From NCBI GenBank assembly GCA_029974015.1, contig JARKUF010000007.1, forward strand, positions 1-64,000: DNA of 64,000 bases, read 5' to 3'. The first letter of the stretch is position 1, and each line of letters opens with the position of its first letter. The stretch is from Spirochaetota bacterium. GTDB lineage: Bacteria; Spirochaetota; UBA4802; JAGODF01. Below are positions 7,190 through 15,407 of the stretch, one piece after another. The position numbers and the translations under genes are program-made. The notes under the pieces are model-generated. The model worked only from the letters and a program-made list of their open reading frames with translations. It was not told the origin of the DNA and searched no databases.

Positions 7190-7205
7190 GCAAGAAGCGT
7201 GCCAA
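7190..7205 (-). promoter_or_regulatory. Sigma-54 (RpoN) promoter
   Basis: On the minus strand the sequence reads TTGGCACGCTTCTTGC: the -24 GG and -12 GC are separated by exactly 10 bases and nearly every conserved position matches TGGCACGNNNNTTGC. Transcription would begin about 60 bases before the Cys-rich gene. Confidence 0.8.
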
Positions 7206-7461
7206 ACGACATCAACTTTTCGCTGTTTTCATATAATTTTACTTTCCAGCACAATTTCTCCACTTTTTTTATCGTATCAAGGGGCATTTTTCTGAAATCA
7301 TTGACATACAAAGATTTTTTTCCTGGAAATAGCACAAATCAGGCATGAAATCATTCCATGGTTGGCGAATTATGTCGCATTAAATGAACAGAATGCGGCT
7401 TCTGTGTTAAAATCCGCTTCACCTGTATCAATTTCACAACACCTGCGGCCTCACGGCCGCC
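7206..7461. promoter_or_regulatory. AT-rich gap with paired TGAAATCATT sites upstream of the sigma-54 promoter
   Basis: This gap has no gene. TGAAATCATT occurs at 7293-7302 and 7346-7355, 53 bases apart and roughly 90-150 bases upstream of the sigma-54 promoter, where an enhancer-binding activator would be expected to bind. Whether they are real activator sites is inference. Confidence 0.35.
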
Positions 7462-9033
7462 CTAAGGCAGGGTATACAACCTTTGCAGGCATTTATAGGA
7501 GAGCGATTCAAGGAGATGCGCTTTCTCGACCCCCGCCGCCCCGGCAAGATCGGCAATGGTCCTGCTCACCTTTAGAATGCGGAAAAAGGACCGCGCGGAG
7601 AGGTTCATACGCCGTATGGCCCCCTCAAGGAGCCTCTCCGTCTCCCCGTCGAGGCGGCAGTGCTCCCTCACCTCCCCATTGCTCATCCTCGAATTGTACA
7701 GGGTCCCGCTTTTTCCGAAACGGGCCGCCTGTATCTCCCGGGCCCGCCTCACCCGCTCCCGGATGTCGGCGGACGGTTCCCCGCCCCCCGTTTCCATCAA
7801 ATCGCGGTACGGCACCCGGTTAAGGAGCACCTCCATATCTATCCGGTCGAGGATGGGGCCGGAAATCTTGCCGAAGTAGCCGCGGATCTTCGCTTCGGAG
7901 CATGTGCAGGGAACCTCCGGGTCGAGGTGGAAACCGCACTGGCAGGGGTTGCTCGACGCGACGAGCATGAAATCCGCCGGGAAGGTAAGGGTCCCTCCGG
8001 CCCGTGAAATGACGATCTCCCGGTTCTCCAGAGGCTGGCGGAGCGCCTGAAGTACATTGGCGCGAAATTCCACAAATTCATCGAGGAAGAGGATCCCGTG
8101 ATGTGCCAGTGAAATCTCCCCCACAGAGGGGACCCTCCCGCCCCCCACAAGGGCCGCGTCGGAAGCTGTATGATGGGGGGCCCGGAATGGCGGATGGGAA
8201 ACAAGCCCCTGCCCGTCCGCTAAAAGCCCCCCTGCGGAATGGACCATGGTGGCCTCGATGGACTGTTCCCGGCTCAGGGGGGGCAGGATGGCGGGAATCC
8301 GCCGGGCCAGCATGGTTTTCCCCGCTCCCGGAGGGCCGAAGAGCAATATATTATGGTGCCCCGCCGCGGCGATCTCGATGGCCCGTTTTGCCGTTTCCTG
8401 GCCCTTCACTTCGCTGAAATCCCCCGCGGAAAACCCGTCATGGGCCCCGGGGGGCTGGCCCAGGAAAGGGGCTCGGCGGCCCTCCAGGACTTCAATCACC
8501 CCGGCTATGGAGCTCACAGGATATACCGCAAGCTCTCCGAGGGCGGCCGCCTCGTAGCGGTTCTCCTCGGGCACAATCATGGCGCGATAGCCGGACCGGT
8601 ATAGCGCGATGGCCATGGAGATGGCCCCCTTCACCGGTTTTACGCGGCCATCGAGGGCCAGCTCCCCCACCATGGGCATGCTCCGCGGGTCCGTGTCAAT
8701 CTGTCCGGTGGCATGGAGTATGGACAGGGCGATGGGGAGGTCGAAATTTGCCCCCTGTTTTTTAAACCCCGCCGGAGCTAAATTTACCACAAAGTTGCGG
8801 GGCGGGAAATCGTAGCCCCCATTTTCAAGGGCCGAGCGTATGCGGTCCTTCGATTCCCTGATGGTGATATCGGGAAGCCCGACTATGGAAAAGCCGGGCA
8901 GGCCCTTGATGATGTCTACCTCCACCTCGACGACCCGGGCATGGATGCCATGAAGCGCCAGAGATATCGCTCCGGAAAGGCGGCAACCCTCTTCCCGGTT
9001 TTCGTTCACGTCCAATGTTACCAATTCTTCCAT
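7462..9033 (-). CDS. comM: ComM/YifB-type AAA+ ATPase (Mg-chelatase-like)
   Basis: 523 residues in three parts: an N-terminal Lon-protease-like fold domain (VVEVEVDIIKGLPGFSIVGLPD, then NFVVNLAPAGFKKQGANFDLPIAL), a central AAA+ domain with Walker A FGPPGAGKT and Walker B ILFLDEFVEF, and a C-terminal helical domain (LSARSFFRILKVSRTIADL). A Cys cluster NPCQCGFHLDPEVPCTCSE lies in the AAA+ part, as in the family. ComM is a hexameric helicase that promotes branch migration when transformed DNA recombines. The ATG at 9033 is chosen because GGGG ends 7 bases before it; an ATG at 9039 is too close. It is transcribed alone. Confidence 0.92.
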   Translation of the reverse strand: MEELVTLDVNENREEGCRLSGAISLALHGIHARVVEVEVDIIKGLPGFSIVGLPDITIRESKDRIRSALENGGYDFPPRNFVVNLAPAGFKKQGANFDLPIALSILHATGQIDTDPRSMPMVGELALDGRVKPVKGAISMAIALYRSGYRAMIVPEENRYEAAALGELAVYPVSSIAGVIEVLEGRRAPFLGQPPGAHDGFSAGDFSEVKGQETAKRAIEIAAAGHHNILLFGPPGAGKTMLARRIPAILPPLSREQSIEATMVHSAGGLLADGQGLVSHPPFRAPHHTASDAALVGGGRVPSVGEISLAHHGILFLDEFVEFRANVLQALRQPLENREIVISRAGGTLTFPADFMLVASSNPCQCGFHLDPEVPCTCSEAKIRGYFGKISGPILDRIDMEVLLNRVPYRDLMETGGGEPSADIRERVRRAREIQAARFGKSGTLYNSRMSNGEVREHCRLDGETERLLEGAIRRMNLSARSFFRILKVSRTIADLAGAAGVEKAHLLESLSYKCLQRLYTLP

Positions 9034-9080
9034 GTCCATTCCCCGGCCCGATATGCGGAAACCTCATCTATCTCCCCGTT

Positions 9081-9094
9081 ATTAATACGTAATT
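9081..9094 (-). promoter_or_regulatory. 14-mer upstream of comM, same as before the RAYT gene
   Basis: An exact second copy of attaatacgtaatt, 47 bases before the comM start. Its minus-strand TATTAAT could be the comM -10 element. Confidence 0.3.
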
Positions 9095-9099
9095 TGCGA

Positions 9100-9250
9100 T
9101 GAAAACATAAAAATTTTTTTAGGCTTAGGGCCTGCCGGGCCCAGGAAAAGCGCGGCATTTTAACTTGAGGCATGCTTCAAACCCCGGGTTTTTTCGGCCG
9201 CCCTCGGTTGGCTGGGAAACCTAATTTTTATGGCCTCCCTTAATTTTTCG
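9100..9250. repeat. Gene-free gap with a possible degenerate family B element
   Basis: The segment 9190-9248 (ccgccctcggttggctggga, aacctaatttt, cccttaattttt) resembles the right half of the family B hairpin at 49811-49900. The match is partial and it may be coincidental. No gene is seen. Confidence 0.3.
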
Positions 9251-9258
9251 AGATTCCC

Positions 9259-9286
9259 TTGACTTTTATGTGCCGCGTAGTATATT
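9259..9286 (+). promoter_or_regulatory. Promoter of the protease-inhibitor operon
   Basis: TTGACT (9259-9264), 16-base spacer, TATATT (9281-9286). The start codon is about 60 bases downstream. Confidence 0.7.
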
Positions 9287-9345
9287 ATTCAGATAATAAC
9301 TTTTTACGGAAAGTACGCCCCGTATCTCCCGAAAGGAGCCATCCC

Positions 9346-10671
9346 ATGAAAAAGTTTACAATTCCGGCCGTCCTTTTTTTCGCTTTTTTCGCCTTTCTCC
9401 TTATGACCCGCACCACGACGCCCCAGTCGAGGCTGGGGAGCCAGTTTAAGGCGGCGGTGGAGGAACAGCGGAAAACTTCCATGCGCGACATCAATGAAGT
9501 AAAAAAGCTCATCAAAGACATTCAAAAGCAGATCAAGGACAATCACTGGCAATTCCGTGTTGGAATGACGGAAGCGATAAAACACCAGATTGAGGACATT
9601 ACGGGACTAAAGGCCCCATCAAACCTGAAATCCCAGGCCACAAAACAAAATAGCAGGTCCAACAGCGAACTTGACTCCATGGTTAGGCAGAGAAAGAAAT
9701 CCCAGCCCGCCAATGTGCAGAGTAGTTTCCTCTTTTTAATAGACGAGGCCAGTTTCTTCTTTGACAGGCCGTCAAAGAAGAAGGACCCCGTACAGACGGA
9801 CCTGGCAGTGAAGCGTGGAGAGAACCGCAGCATACTCGGCGATAACTGGGACGAAATTCCCGCGGACGAACGGATCGCGAGGAAGGACGATATCGCCCCA
9901 GAAATCATCGACCAGAAGAAGGACAGCATTCCTCCCCCCGTGGAACCTCCCATTCAGGAGGAAGACACCTCCGGGATCGGATTTATCGCCGATCCCGACT
10001 CTTCCGCCTTCAACTGGCGCGACAAGAAACGCGTAACGCCGATTCGGCACCAGCAAACCTGTGGGAGCTGCTGGGCCTTCACCACCGTTTCGGTCCTCGA
10101 GGCAAGCTACAAAATCCAGACCAACAAGGACACCGATTTCTCGGAGCAGCAGATAGTCGATTGCGCCGTTGACCGAAGCGGCCGCAGGGCCGGGAGCTGT
10201 AACGGAGGCTGGTACGGCGCCGCCTTCGAGTCGCTCCAGAAAAACGGCGCGGTGCTTGAAAACATCGTCCCCTACAGGAACCGGGACGGAATTTGCAGCG
10301 GTTTTACACCCAGCAACTATAAAATAGCCACCTGGGCCTATGTGGTGCCCAATGCCGGGACGCCCTCTCCTCGAGACATGAAAAAAGCCATAGCCAAATA
10401 CGGGCCGGTGGCCACGGCGTGCAAGGTCACACCGGCCTTTCAGGGCTACACCGGCGGCGTCTTCGATGAGCACACATCAATGTATGGGGCCAATGACGTG
10501 AACCATGCCGTGGTCGTTGAAGGATGGGACGACACCAAGGGCCGCGGCGCCTGGCTCCTCCGCAACTCCTGGGGCAAGGAATGGGGTGAAAACGGCTACA
10601 TGTGGATTGAGTATCAATGCAATGGTATCGGTTTCGGAGCGGCATGGGTTGTCGCTGACGTCCAGAGATAG
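9346..10671 (+). CDS. Secreted papain-like cysteine protease (C1 family)
   Basis: 441 residues: a signal peptide (MKKFTIPAVLFFAFFAFLLM), a long charged pro-region of about 200 residues that may act as an inhibitory or folding segment, and a C-terminal papain domain from FNWRDKKRVTPI. The catalytic set is complete: oxyanion Gln236, Cys242 in CGSCWAF, His387 in VNHAVVVEGW and Asn407 in RNSWGKEWGENGY. The motif GSCNGGW is also typical of C1 enzymes. The pro-region has no clear I29 (ERFNIN) pattern. AAAGGAG lies 7 bases before the ATG at 9346. The next gene, 9 bases on, encodes a chagasin-like inhibitor of exactly this enzyme class. It probably acts in the periplasm or outside the cell. Confidence 0.93.
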   Translation: MKKFTIPAVLFFAFFAFLLMTRTTTPQSRLGSQFKAAVEEQRKTSMRDINEVKKLIKDIQKQIKDNHWQFRVGMTEAIKHQIEDITGLKAPSNLKSQATKQNSRSNSELDSMVRQRKKSQPANVQSSFLFLIDEASFFFDRPSKKKDPVQTDLAVKRGENRSILGDNWDEIPADERIARKDDIAPEIIDQKKDSIPPPVEPPIQEEDTSGIGFIADPDSSAFNWRDKKRVTPIRHQQTCGSCWAFTTVSVLEASYKIQTNKDTDFSEQQIVDCAVDRSGRRAGSCNGGWYGAAFESLQKNGAVLENIVPYRNRDGICSGFTPSNYKIATWAYVVPNAGTPSPRDMKKAIAKYGPVATACKVTPAFQGYTGGVFDEHTSMYGANDVNHAVVVEGWDDTKGRGAWLLRNSWGKEWGENGYMWIEYQCNGIGFGAAWVVADVQR

Positions 10672-10680
10672 GGGGCCGTA

Positions 10681-11103
10681 ATGAAAAAAAGAACTTCGCT
10701 TTGTATCATGCTTGGACTGCTCGTATCGGTTTTTGGCTGGATGTCGTGTAAATCCGGGGAAATCGACCTGGGCAGTTGCCGCCCCCTGTTGACGGAAGAT
10801 GACAATGGAAAAGAAATCCCTGTAAAAATTGGAGAAACAGTCTGTGTGAAGCTCCGCGCCCAACTCGGCACCGGCTTCGGATGGCAGCTTGAGAACATAC
10901 CAACCCAGATCCAACAAAAAGGAAAGCCATTGCAGTTTCAGGAGAAGAAAGGCGGGCCGGGGAGCACCGAATTTCAGGTTTTCCAGTTTACCGCCAGGGA
11001 GGCCGGAAAAGCCGACCTGAAGCTGGTGTACAAAAGGCCCTGGGTGAAGGACGCGGCGCCGGAGAAAAGTTACAAGGTAACGCTGTCGGTCCTGGGCAAC
11101 TAA
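10681..11103 (+). CDS. Chagasin-like cysteine protease inhibitor (I42 family), exported
   Basis: 140 residues. The N-terminal hydrophobic stretch ends at MSC (Cys23), a weak lipobox, so it is exported and perhaps lipidated. The rest matches the immunoglobulin-like chagasin fold: VKIGETVCVKLRAQLGTGFGW corresponds to the loop NPTTGY..W, and LKLVYKRPWVKD supplies the third loop with RPW. Chagasins are tight inhibitors of papain-family proteases. It follows the protease gene by 9 bases, so the two form one unit in which the inhibitor may protect the producing cell or restrain the enzyme until release. Confidence 0.82.
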   Translation: MKKRTSLCIMLGLLVSVFGWMSCKSGEIDLGSCRPLLTEDDNGKEIPVKIGETVCVKLRAQLGTGFGWQLENIPTQIQQKGKPLQFQEKKGGPGSTEFQVFQFTAREAGKADLKLVYKRPWVKDAAPEKSYKVTLSVLGN

Positions 11104-11104
11104 A

Positions 11105-11140
11105 AAAACGGGGCGATGAAGGAAGCATACTTCCTCATCG
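11105..11140 (-). terminator. Terminator of the radical SAM-rsmA operon
   Basis: On the minus strand cgatgaggaag pairs with cttccttcatcg (one bulged base), and a run of seven T follows four bases later. The stem overlaps the stop codon of the radical SAM gene. It may also end the opposing protease-inhibitor transcript. Confidence 0.7.
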
Positions 11141-13543
11141 AATGATCACATAATCTTCCCCCGCAAGAGTAAACTGCGCCGTTTTGGTCATCCTCACTTC
11201 GCAGAGCTCTTCGGGGGAAAGTCTCGCCAGGGACACCACGGTTTGATCTACGCGCACCGCTTCGGCGGCGCCCACCCTTAGGATGATGGCTATATCATCC
11301 CCCTCCACCCTGTAACCCGCTACGGCTTCGTCGAAGGGGACCGCCTTCGCCCCCTTTTTCGTTTCCTTGTGCAATGGGCGTTTTTCCTCAAGGCCCCTCA
11401 GGAGCGCTTCCCTCGCCGCGGCGTCCGCCGTGGCGATCCTGTACTCCGCCGCCGCCGTGGCGGCCATAATTGAACCCGTCTCCTCCGGGCCAAGGGGCCG
11501 AAGCCCCGTTACGCGAAATCCGGCGGGAAGGCGGCGGTCCATTTCCTCAATGAGGCCCGGTGGGACCGCATCCTTCCAGAGGTCAATGTCGAAAATCTCG
11601 CTTTCGCTTTCCACCCCCAGGGGAAGGGGAAAGCCCGCGGAGATGCGCTCCCGCTTGTTGAAACCTCGGGTGAAGGAGACGGGGACACCGGCCATACGGA
11701 GGGCCCGTTTCACTATCTCAACAAAATCGATGTGGGGCACATAGCGGGCATCTCCGGTTTTCGCCATGACAAGGCGTGCCCGCGCCCTCACCTCATAGCG
11801 CCGGGTAAAATCGTCAAAGGCCTCCTTCAGGGCCACGGCCGAGAGCTCCCCCCTGGCTCGCGAAGGCAGGTCCATCCGGGAGGCGATACTCCCGCTCCTC
11901 AGCTCCGCGAGCTTCCCAAAGCCCGTGTCCACGGCCCCCCATGGAAAATCGGCACTCCGTGGCCGTCCGCCCAGATATTCCTTCCAGCCGGGGATGAGGG
12001 CGTCCAGATGCTTCTCCCATGTCCCGAAGCGGAAATGTTCGCCCCAGGAGTCGGACCGGCATCCGTCGCGATAGCAGGCCAGGACCACCGCACCAAGCCT
12101 TTCATCACCCCGGGAGATAACGCCTTCCAGGATCGACGCGTTCACATCATGGCTTTTTACCGTCACGGACCGGGGAGCGCCCCGGCGAATGCGCCCCACC
12201 GTCTCCAGGAGGTACTCCCGGTCCCGCATGGCCTCCCGCTGGAAAGCCGTGTGCGGCTTGGGCACAAAGGGCGATATTGTCACGTTGATCTCCAGCCGCT
12301 TTCCTGCAATTCGCACGAGTTCTTTTAAAAGAAGAACGATATCGGCCCCCTCGTCGGCGTTTTCAGAGCCCGGAAGCCCTATCATGAAATAGAGCTTGAT
12401 GAGCTTCCATCCCATTCGATGGACCTCTGCCACGATTTCTTTCAGGTCGTCTATGGCAAGGCGCTTGTGGGCCCGGCGCCTGATGTCCTCCGTGGCCGAT
12501 TCCACGGCAAAGGTGAGGGAGCTCTTCCTCACCGATGATAGGGTGTCGATGACCGGAAGGGTGGTCCGGTCCACCCGGAGGGAGGGGAGGGACACCGAGA
12601 CTCCGCGCCGAGTGAGGTCCGGAACAAGGCCGTTTAAAAGCTCAATTAAGCGCGGATAGTCGCCCACGGAGAGTGAAGCCAGAGTGAGCTCGTCATAGCC
12701 GGTGTTGTCCAGAATCCGAAACGCGGCGTCCCGTACTTCCCGGGGGTCCAGCGCCCGGTAGGGAAGATCGTAAAAACCGGCGTGACAGAATGAGCAGAGA
12801 TTGCCGCACCCCCGGGTGATGTCCACCACGGCCCGGTCCTGGGCGGTGCGGATGTTCGGCACCAGGGGCGCCGCCGGGCCCGGCGGCGCCGGGCCCCGGT
12901 ACACGCGCTTTCGCACCGGGAGGCCCAGGGCCGGCACATACACCCCGGAAATATCCGCCAGCCGCCTGATCCGCTCGGCGCGGGGAAGCCCTTTCTTCTT
13001 CGCATCCATGAGGGAGGCAGCAATTTCGACGACGCCCTCCTCTCCGTCCCCGACAAAAAAAACGTCGATGAAGTCCGCCATCGGCGCCGGGTTGGAGGCG
13101 CATTCCCCTCCGGCAAGGACCACCGGGGACGCCTCGGGGCGCTCCTTCGCAAGAAGGGCAATCCCTCCCAGGTCGAGGACCTGGAGCGCATTGGTATAGA
13201 GAAGCTCGTGGGCCAGATTAAATCCCAGCGCGTCGAGCTCGTGAAGGGGCCTTCGCGTTTCAAGTGTAAAGAGGGGGGCCGATTTTTCCCGAAGGCGCTT
13301 TTCGAAATCCGGCGCGACGGCGAAAACACGCTCGCAGGCGGCCCCCTCAATGGCATTCACCCTGCTGTAGAGTATCTGAATCCCGGCATTGGACATGCCC
13401 ACCTCATAGAGGTCGGGAAATGAAACAGCCATCCGGAAGGCCGCTTCATTTTTCACCTGCACATTGAGTTCCCCTCCGGTGTAGCGGGCGGGTTTTTCAA
13501 TTCCGCACAGGAGCCTGTCCGGGTTTAAAACCTGCTTCGTCAT
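11135..13543 (-). CDS. B12-binding-like/radical SAM protein fused to DUF2344
   Basis: 802 residues in three parts. The N-terminal part (VSFPDLYEVGMSNAGIQILY, then VVLAGGECASNPAPMADFID) resembles the cobalamin-binding-like region of the TIGR03960 family. The radical SAM core has the cluster motif CGNLCSFCHAG at about residue 250, with spacing Cx3Cx2C, and the later LKLYFMIGLPGS. The C-terminal region (from about residue 580, ARARLVMAKTGDARYVPHIDFVEIVKRAL) is DUF2344. Fused proteins of this type are widespread but their substrate is not established; an RNA modification role is suspected. It overlaps rsmA by 4 bases (ATGA), and that coupling to a 16S rRNA methylase gene fits such a role. Confidence 0.88.
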   Translation of the reverse strand: MTKQVLNPDRLLCGIEKPARYTGGELNVQVKNEAAFRMAVSFPDLYEVGMSNAGIQILYSRVNAIEGAACERVFAVAPDFEKRLREKSAPLFTLETRRPLHELDALGFNLAHELLYTNALQVLDLGGIALLAKERPEASPVVLAGGECASNPAPMADFIDVFFVGDGEEGVVEIAASLMDAKKKGLPRAERIRRLADISGVYVPALGLPVRKRVYRGPAPPGPAAPLVPNIRTAQDRAVVDITRGCGNLCSFCHAGFYDLPYRALDPREVRDAAFRILDNTGYDELTLASLSVGDYPRLIELLNGLVPDLTRRGVSVSLPSLRVDRTTLPVIDTLSSVRKSSLTFAVESATEDIRRRAHKRLAIDDLKEIVAEVHRMGWKLIKLYFMIGLPGSENADEGADIVLLLKELVRIAGKRLEINVTISPFVPKPHTAFQREAMRDREYLLETVGRIRRGAPRSVTVKSHDVNASILEGVISRGDERLGAVVLACYRDGCRSDSWGEHFRFGTWEKHLDALIPGWKEYLGGRPRSADFPWGAVDTGFGKLAELRSGSIASRMDLPSRARGELSAVALKEAFDDFTRRYEVRARARLVMAKTGDARYVPHIDFVEIVKRALRMAGVPVSFTRGFNKRERISAGFPLPLGVESESEIFDIDLWKDAVPPGLIEEMDRRLPAGFRVTGLRPLGPEETGSIMAATAAAEYRIATADAAAREALLRGLEEKRPLHKETKKGAKAVPFDEAVAGYRVEGDDIAIILRVGAAEAVRVDQTVVSLARLSPEELCEVRMTKTAQFTLAGEDYVIIR

Positions 13544-14364
13544 AATGTGCTCCTCCCTTTCAACGCCCGGGCCAAATCCAGGAATTCTTGCAGCCCGAGG
13601 TCCTCGCCCCGGCGTGAACCTTCTATCCCGGCAGCGCCGCAGATCTCTTGCGCCCCTTCCCTGCCCAGGTCCAGGTGGGGAGACCGCGCCAGTGCGCTCT
13701 CAAGGGTTTTACGCCGCCCCCAGAAGGCGGACTTCACCACGGCGTGGAAGGCCCGAAGGACAGGGGCGTCGGGAAGTTCCTCCTTCCTCGCCAGACCGAG
13801 GAAGGAGGAACGCACCCCGGGTTCCGGGTAAAAGGCCCCGGCCCCTACTTCAAAGAAAAGTTTCGCATTGAAATAGAGTCCCAGGGTCACCGACATGGCG
13901 CCGTAGTTTTCTTCTCCCGGGCGCGCCATGATCCTCTCCGCCATCTCCTTCTGGAGCATCACATAGACCTCGGGCATTGTAAAGTCCGCCGCCAGGCGGA
14001 ACAATATCTCCGAAGCGCAACAGTACGGAAGGTTCGATACCGATTTCGTGAAAGAATCGTGAATGTCCAGCTTGAGAAAATCGGCATGATAAAGGACAAC
14101 AGACCCGCCCAAGCGGCCCGTCAGGAACCGGTGGAGCCCGGCGTCGACTTCCACGGCAGTGACAAGAGCGCCCCGGGAGGCCATCTTCTCCGTAAGAAAC
14201 CCGAGTCCGGGGCCTATTTCAAGAATGCGGTCACTTTCCGAGACGCCCGCCGCATCGTTGATGCGCTCCAGGATATCGTCCCGGCAGAGAAAGTTCTGGC
14301 CGAGCTTTTTGTTGGGACGCAGCCCCTTCTCGGCGAGGAGGGCCCTCGTTTCTTTTTTATTCAC
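13540..14364 (-). CDS. rsmA: 16S rRNA dimethyladenosine transferase
   Basis: 274 residues. Motifs: LRPNKKLGQNFL at the N-terminus, SAM-binding ILEIGPGLGFLTEKM, the acidic VTAVEVDAGL, the catalytic NLPYCCASEI (NLPY), and the C-terminal RRKTLESAL. RsmA/KsgA dimethylates two adenines in helix 45 of 16S rRNA during small-subunit maturation. It is the first gene of a two-gene unit with the radical SAM protein and diverges from rsmI, another 16S rRNA methylase; about 100 bases between them must hold both promoters. Confidence 0.95.
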   Translation of the reverse strand: MNKKETRALLAEKGLRPNKKLGQNFLCRDDILERINDAAGVSESDRILEIGPGLGFLTEKMASRGALVTAVEVDAGLHRFLTGRLGGSVVLYHADFLKLDIHDSFTKSVSNLPYCCASEILFRLAADFTMPEVYVMLQKEMAERIMARPGEENYGAMSVTLGLYFNAKLFFEVGAGAFYPEPGVRSSFLGLARKEELPDAPVLRAFHAVVKSAFWGRRKTLESALARSPHLDLGREGAQEICGAAGIEGSRRGEDLGLQEFLDLARALKGRSTL

Positions 14365-14463
14365 GTATATCCGGCTTTAGTTCTTGATTTTCTCGGCCCC
14401 GGGCCCGCTGAATACCCTTCTACCTTTTAGAAGGATATGTCAAACGCAATTTAGGCACGGACA

Positions 14464-15156
14464 ATGGCAAAGACACCGGGAACGCTTTTCGTAATCGCCA
14501 CCCCGATTGGGAACATGGAAGATATCACATACAGGGCCGTGAAGACCCTTCAGGAAGAGGTGCGGGCCCTTTACTGCGAAGACACCCGGCGGGCCAGGAA
14601 ACTCCTTTCACGGTTCTCCCTCTCCATCCCTGCCTATCCCCTTCATTCCAATTCGCCTGAGGCCCATTACGCCCGGGCCGTGGAATTTCTCCGGGATGGT
14701 AATTCAGCCGCCTACATCACCGATTCCGGCACTCCCGGTGTGTCCGACCCCGGCAGTGTTCTCGTGCGGGCCTGCCGGGAGGCAGGAATTCCAGTGTCGC
14801 CAATTCCGGGCCCCTCGGCACTGACGGCCCTTCTCTCGGTGTCGGGGTTTCCCGGGCGGGACATCCTCTTTATGGGATTTTTGAGCCGCAAGCCAGGAAA
14901 GCGCCGGAAAGAGCTCGATGCGCTCAAGGGGGGGCCCTCGGTCTGCGTCATCTACGAAGCACCTGCCAGGGTGAGGAAGCTTTTGCTGGAAATTGGGGAA
15001 ACCCTCCCAGGCGCCCATGTGGTTATCGGACGCGAACTCACTAAGATGCACGAGGAGCTGATAGCCGGCAGCATTGAAGAAATCTGCGAAAATGTGGATA
15101 AAATCCGCGAGCAGGGGGAATTCGCCATCGCCCTCTACCTTCCCCAAAACGGGTGA
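14464..15156 (+). CDS. rsmI: 16S rRNA (cytidine-1402-2'-O)-methyltransferase
   Basis: 230 residues of the tetrapyrrole-methylase fold. Landmarks: GTLFVIATPIGNMEDITYRA, YCEDTRRARKLLSRF, the glycine-rich YITDSGTPGVSDPG that binds SAM, and PIPGPSALTALLSVSGF. RsmI methylates the ribose of C1402 in 16S rRNA, near the P site. The length is slightly short of the usual family size of about 280 residues because the C-terminal extension is reduced. It diverges from rsmA. Confidence 0.95.
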   Translation: MAKTPGTLFVIATPIGNMEDITYRAVKTLQEEVRALYCEDTRRARKLLSRFSLSIPAYPLHSNSPEAHYARAVEFLRDGNSAAYITDSGTPGVSDPGSVLVRACREAGIPVSPIPGPSALTALLSVSGFPGRDILFMGFLSRKPGKRRKELDALKGGPSVCVIYEAPARVRKLLLEIGETLPGAHVVIGRELTKMHEELIAGSIEEICENVDKIREQGEFAIALYLPQNG

Positions 15157-15171
15157 GGGACAGATGTAATA

Positions 15172-15198
15172 ATTGCCGAAAACATTACTTTCGGCAAT
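15172..15198. terminator. Hairpin after rsmI
   Basis: attgccgaaa pairs with tttcggcaat across a 7-base loop, 15 bases after the rsmI stop. No T-run follows, so it may be a Rho-independent terminator of weak type or a 3' end stabiliser. Confidence 0.5.
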
Positions 15199-15256
15199 AA
15201 ATCATCAAAAAAATGAGAGGTAGTCTTCTCTCCGAGCCTCTGGCGGCGGGGAGACA

Positions 15257-15340
15257 ATGAAAAAACTAGAACTTTTGTTGAATACTCCCGTGTTTCTTCG
15301 TATTTTTAGATATTACCGATCAAAAACCGGGAGAATATAA
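15257..15340 (+). CDS. Possible 27-residue leader peptide
   Basis: A short frame (MKKLELLLNTPVFLRIFRYY...) starts at the ATG at 15257 with GGGGAGA just before it. It is basic and hydrophobic, and no relative is recognised. Its stop lies 11 bases before the sigma-28 promoter of flgM. It could be chance. Confidence 0.25.
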   Translation: MKKLELLLNTPVFLRIFRYYRSKTGRI

Positions 15341-15350
15341 AAATTTTTAT

Positions 15351-15377
15351 TAAAGAATTGACAAATGAGGCCGATAT
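15351..15377 (+). promoter_or_regulatory. Sigma-28 (FliA/WhiG) promoter of flgM
   Basis: TAAAGAAT (15351-15358), an 11-base spacer and GCCGATAT (15370-15377) match the flagellar consensus TAAAGTTT-N11-GCCGATAA. The flgM start is 30 bases downstream. A TTGACA at 15358 lies inside it but lacks a well-placed -10. Confidence 0.85.
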
Positions 15378-15407
15378 AGTAGGTAGATTATAAAAGGGTT
15401 ACAAAAA

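Noticed and set aside
15358-15389. TTGACA before flgM as a sigma-70 promoter.
   Set aside because: No -10 at 16-18 bases; the sigma-28 reading of the same region fits far better.
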